Source: CAVQFO01 sp963711725 | GTDB taxonomy: Bacteria > Pseudomonadota > Gammaproteobacteria > Nitrococcales > Aquisalimonadaceae | Reading direction: 5' to 3' | Length of the DNA stretch: 6,801 nt | Assembly (NCBI GenBank): GCA_963711725.1 | Contig: CAVQFO010000049.1 | Coordinates: 1 to 6,801, forward strand | Shown here: positions 5,782 through 6,801 of the stretch, one piece after another | Layout: the number at the start of each line of letters is the position of its first letter | Numbering within the stretch: position 1 is the stretch's first letter | Translations under genes and position numbers: made by a program | Notes under the pieces: generated by a model | Database searches by the model: none | What the model saw: the letters and a program-made list of their open reading frames with translations, nothing else | Told to the model about the DNA's origin: nothing

Positions 5782-6732
5782 TCAAGGCATCAGTTGCCTC
5801 CTCGCCAGGTACAGATTGGTCAGGCCGATCAACGAAAACACCTGTGCGGCGTTCTTCGCAATGCCACGGTAGCGCACCTTGCGGTAGCCGAACTGGCATT
5901 TGATGACGCGAAAGATGTGCTCGACCCGGCTGCGCACCGACGACCAGGAGCGGTTGGTGCGCTTGTTGGCGCCGGTGAGCTTGTGCGTGCTGCTCGCCTT
6001 CAGGGCCACGCCCCAGTACACGCCCGCTTTGCGCGCGGCACGCTTGAGTTCCTTGTTGACGTAGCCCTTGTCGCCGAACACGGCGTGGTCGTCCTCGCGC
6101 AGCAGATCCGGCAATTCGGTGATGTCCGCCACATTGGCCGGCGTGACCGAGGCGGTGTGCACCAAGCCGCTGTTCACATCCGCGCCCACATGGATCTTCA
6201 TCCCGAAGTAGTATTGATTGCCCTTCTTCGTCTGGTGCATTTCGGGATCACGCTGGCCGGCCTTGTTCTTGGTCGAGGCGGGCGCGCTGACGATGGTCGC
6301 ATCCACCATCGTGCCACCCTTGAGCATGGCGCCCTTGGCGGCGAGCACATCGTGAATGACGTTCATCATCTGCGCAGTCAGCCCGTGACGCTCGAGCAGG
6401 CGGCGGAACTTCAATATCGTGGTCTCGTCGGGCAGCGCATCGTCGAGCAACTCCAGCCCCGCGAAGCGGCGCATGGAGACAATCTCGTAGAGCGCGTCTT
6501 CCATGGCCGGATCGGACAGGGCGTACCATTGCTGCATAAAGTAGATGCGCAGCATCGAGCCCAGCGGCATCGGCGGGCGACCGCGCCGCCCCGCCTTCGG
6601 ATAATGGGGCTCAATCACCGCAATCAGCTCCTTCCACGGAACCACCTGTTCCATCTCCGCGAGAAACTTCTCCCGGCGCGTCTGCCGCTTCTTGGCCTCA
6701 AAGGCCTGCGAGGCAAAGGTGGTCTGCTTCAT
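5782..6732 (-). CDS. IS5-family DDE transposase
   Basis: This 316-residue transposase cuts and joins the IS ends. The N-terminal part carries the IS5-type block GRPPMPLGSMLRIYFMQQWY (51-70) followed by LSDPAMEDALYE (72-83). The catalytic DDE triad is visible: D144 in MVDATIV, D221 in VFGDKGYVN, and E271 in RSRVEHIF, with K278 seven residues on, as the family expects. The length is normal for the IS5 group and there is no frameshift. The ATG at 6730-6732 is preceded on its strand by AGGG about nine bases away, a modest ribosome binding site. The promoter lies at the right end of the element. The opposite strand carries a long open frame, which is a shadow of this gene. Confidence 0.94.
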   Translation of the reverse strand: MKQTTFASQAFEAKKRQTRREKFLAEMEQVVPWKELIAVIEPHYPKAGRRGRPPMPLGSMLRIYFMQQWYALSDPAMEDALYEIVSMRRFAGLELLDDALPDETTILKFRRLLERHGLTAQMMNVIHDVLAAKGAMLKGGTMVDATIVSAPASTKNKAGQRDPEMHQTKKGNQYYFGMKIHVGADVNSGLVHTASVTPANVADITELPDLLREDDHAVFGDKGYVNKELKRAARKAGVYWGVALKASSTHKLTGANKRTNRSWSSVRSRVEHIFRVIKCQFGYRKVRYRGIAKNAAQVFSLIGLTNLYLARRQLMP

Positions 6733-6763
6733 CGGTTGAACCCTGGTTGCACGCCCAGCCCGT

Positions 6764-6769
6764 ATTATA
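6764..6769 (-). promoter_or_regulatory. Transposase -10 promoter element
   Basis: A perfect TATAAT is read on the minus strand, 31 bp before the transposase ATG. Seventeen bases upstream of it the hexamer is TGATTA (6787-6792), a poor -35 that lies inside the terminal repeat. Weak internal promoters of this kind are usual in IS elements and keep transposition rare. Confidence 0.55.
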
Positions 6770-6782
6770 CCGAGCGGTGGAT

Positions 6783-6801
6783 GAATTAATCAGAGTCTCC
6801 T
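6783..6801 (-). repeat. Right terminal inverted repeat of the IS
   Basis: Read inward on the minus strand it is AGGAGACTCTGATTAATTC, sharing AGGA, TCTGA and ATTC with the left end. The last one or two bases of the window may already be target DNA: CT would be the start of a second CTAA copy. It overlaps the weak -35 of the transposase promoter. Confidence 0.7.

Larger units (their letters stand above)
5629..6800 (-). mobile_element. Complete IS5-family insertion sequence, about 1.17 kb
   Basis: One full transposase gene on the minus strand is flanked by imperfect terminal inverted repeats (5628-5646 and 6783-6801, 13 of 19 matching). Length and gene content fit a single-gene IS5-family element. 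CTAA at 5625-5628 matches the YTAR-type 4-bp target preferred by IS5-group elements. The right-hand target copy lies beyond the window, so the exact ends are uncertain by one or two bases. The element inserted downstream of the secreted-protein gene and its truncated copy and breaks no gene visible here. Nothing in the transposase looks damaged, so it may be active. Confidence 0.85.

Noticed and set aside
5692..6789. 365-residue plus-strand frame across the IS
   Set aside because: It is antisense to the complete DDE transposase and runs through both hairpins and the promoter region of the IS.

Overview
The window is high-GC proteobacterial DNA, most likely from a gammaproteobacterium. The two best-recognised proteins (RhlE and FadH) resemble the E. 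coli proteins over their whole length. The rhlE–fadH gap holds GC-rich inverted repeats of the kind scattered through gammaproteobacterial genomes, and a PsrA-type operator lies upstream of fadH. I cannot name a genus. No tRNA, rRNA, CRISPR array, phage gene or recognisable defence system is visible.

Layout. Positions 1-299 hold no gene I can support but form the leader of rhlE, with two predicted RNA folds: a long stem-loop (146-187) and a possible three-way junction (209-280) ending just before the ribosome binding site. rhlE (300-1574, +) encodes a complete DEAD-box RNA helicase and is followed by a T-poor hairpin. The 1575-2029 gap holds two unrelated inverted-repeat elements (1651-1768 and 1787-1899) and then the fadH control region, with two palindromes: a PsrA-like site (1958-1971) and a perfect 15-bp dyad (1994-2008). 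fadH (2030-4060, +) encodes a complete 2,4-dienoyl-CoA reductase for beta-oxidation of unsaturated fatty acids. After a 245-bp gap with a possible extended -10 promoter comes a secreted protein of unknown function with YD-like repeats (4306-5238, +). It is followed directly by a diverged, truncated copy of its own C-terminal part in another frame (5241-5486). The 5487-5628 stretch shows only a short palindrome, CAAGGGCCCTTG (5536-5547). The right end is a complete IS5-family insertion sequence (about 5629-6800) with its transposase on the minus strand; it ends at the window edge.

How the parts relate. The genes do not form one pathway. rhlE, fadH and the secreted-protein gene all read rightward but are separated by gaps with repeats, hairpins or promoter-like sites, so they are probably independent transcription units. 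The best links are local: a fatty-acid-responsive operator next to a fatty-acid degradation gene, a structured RNA leader on an RNA helicase gene, and a partial tandem duplication next to an IS. The first two are inferences from sequence alone.
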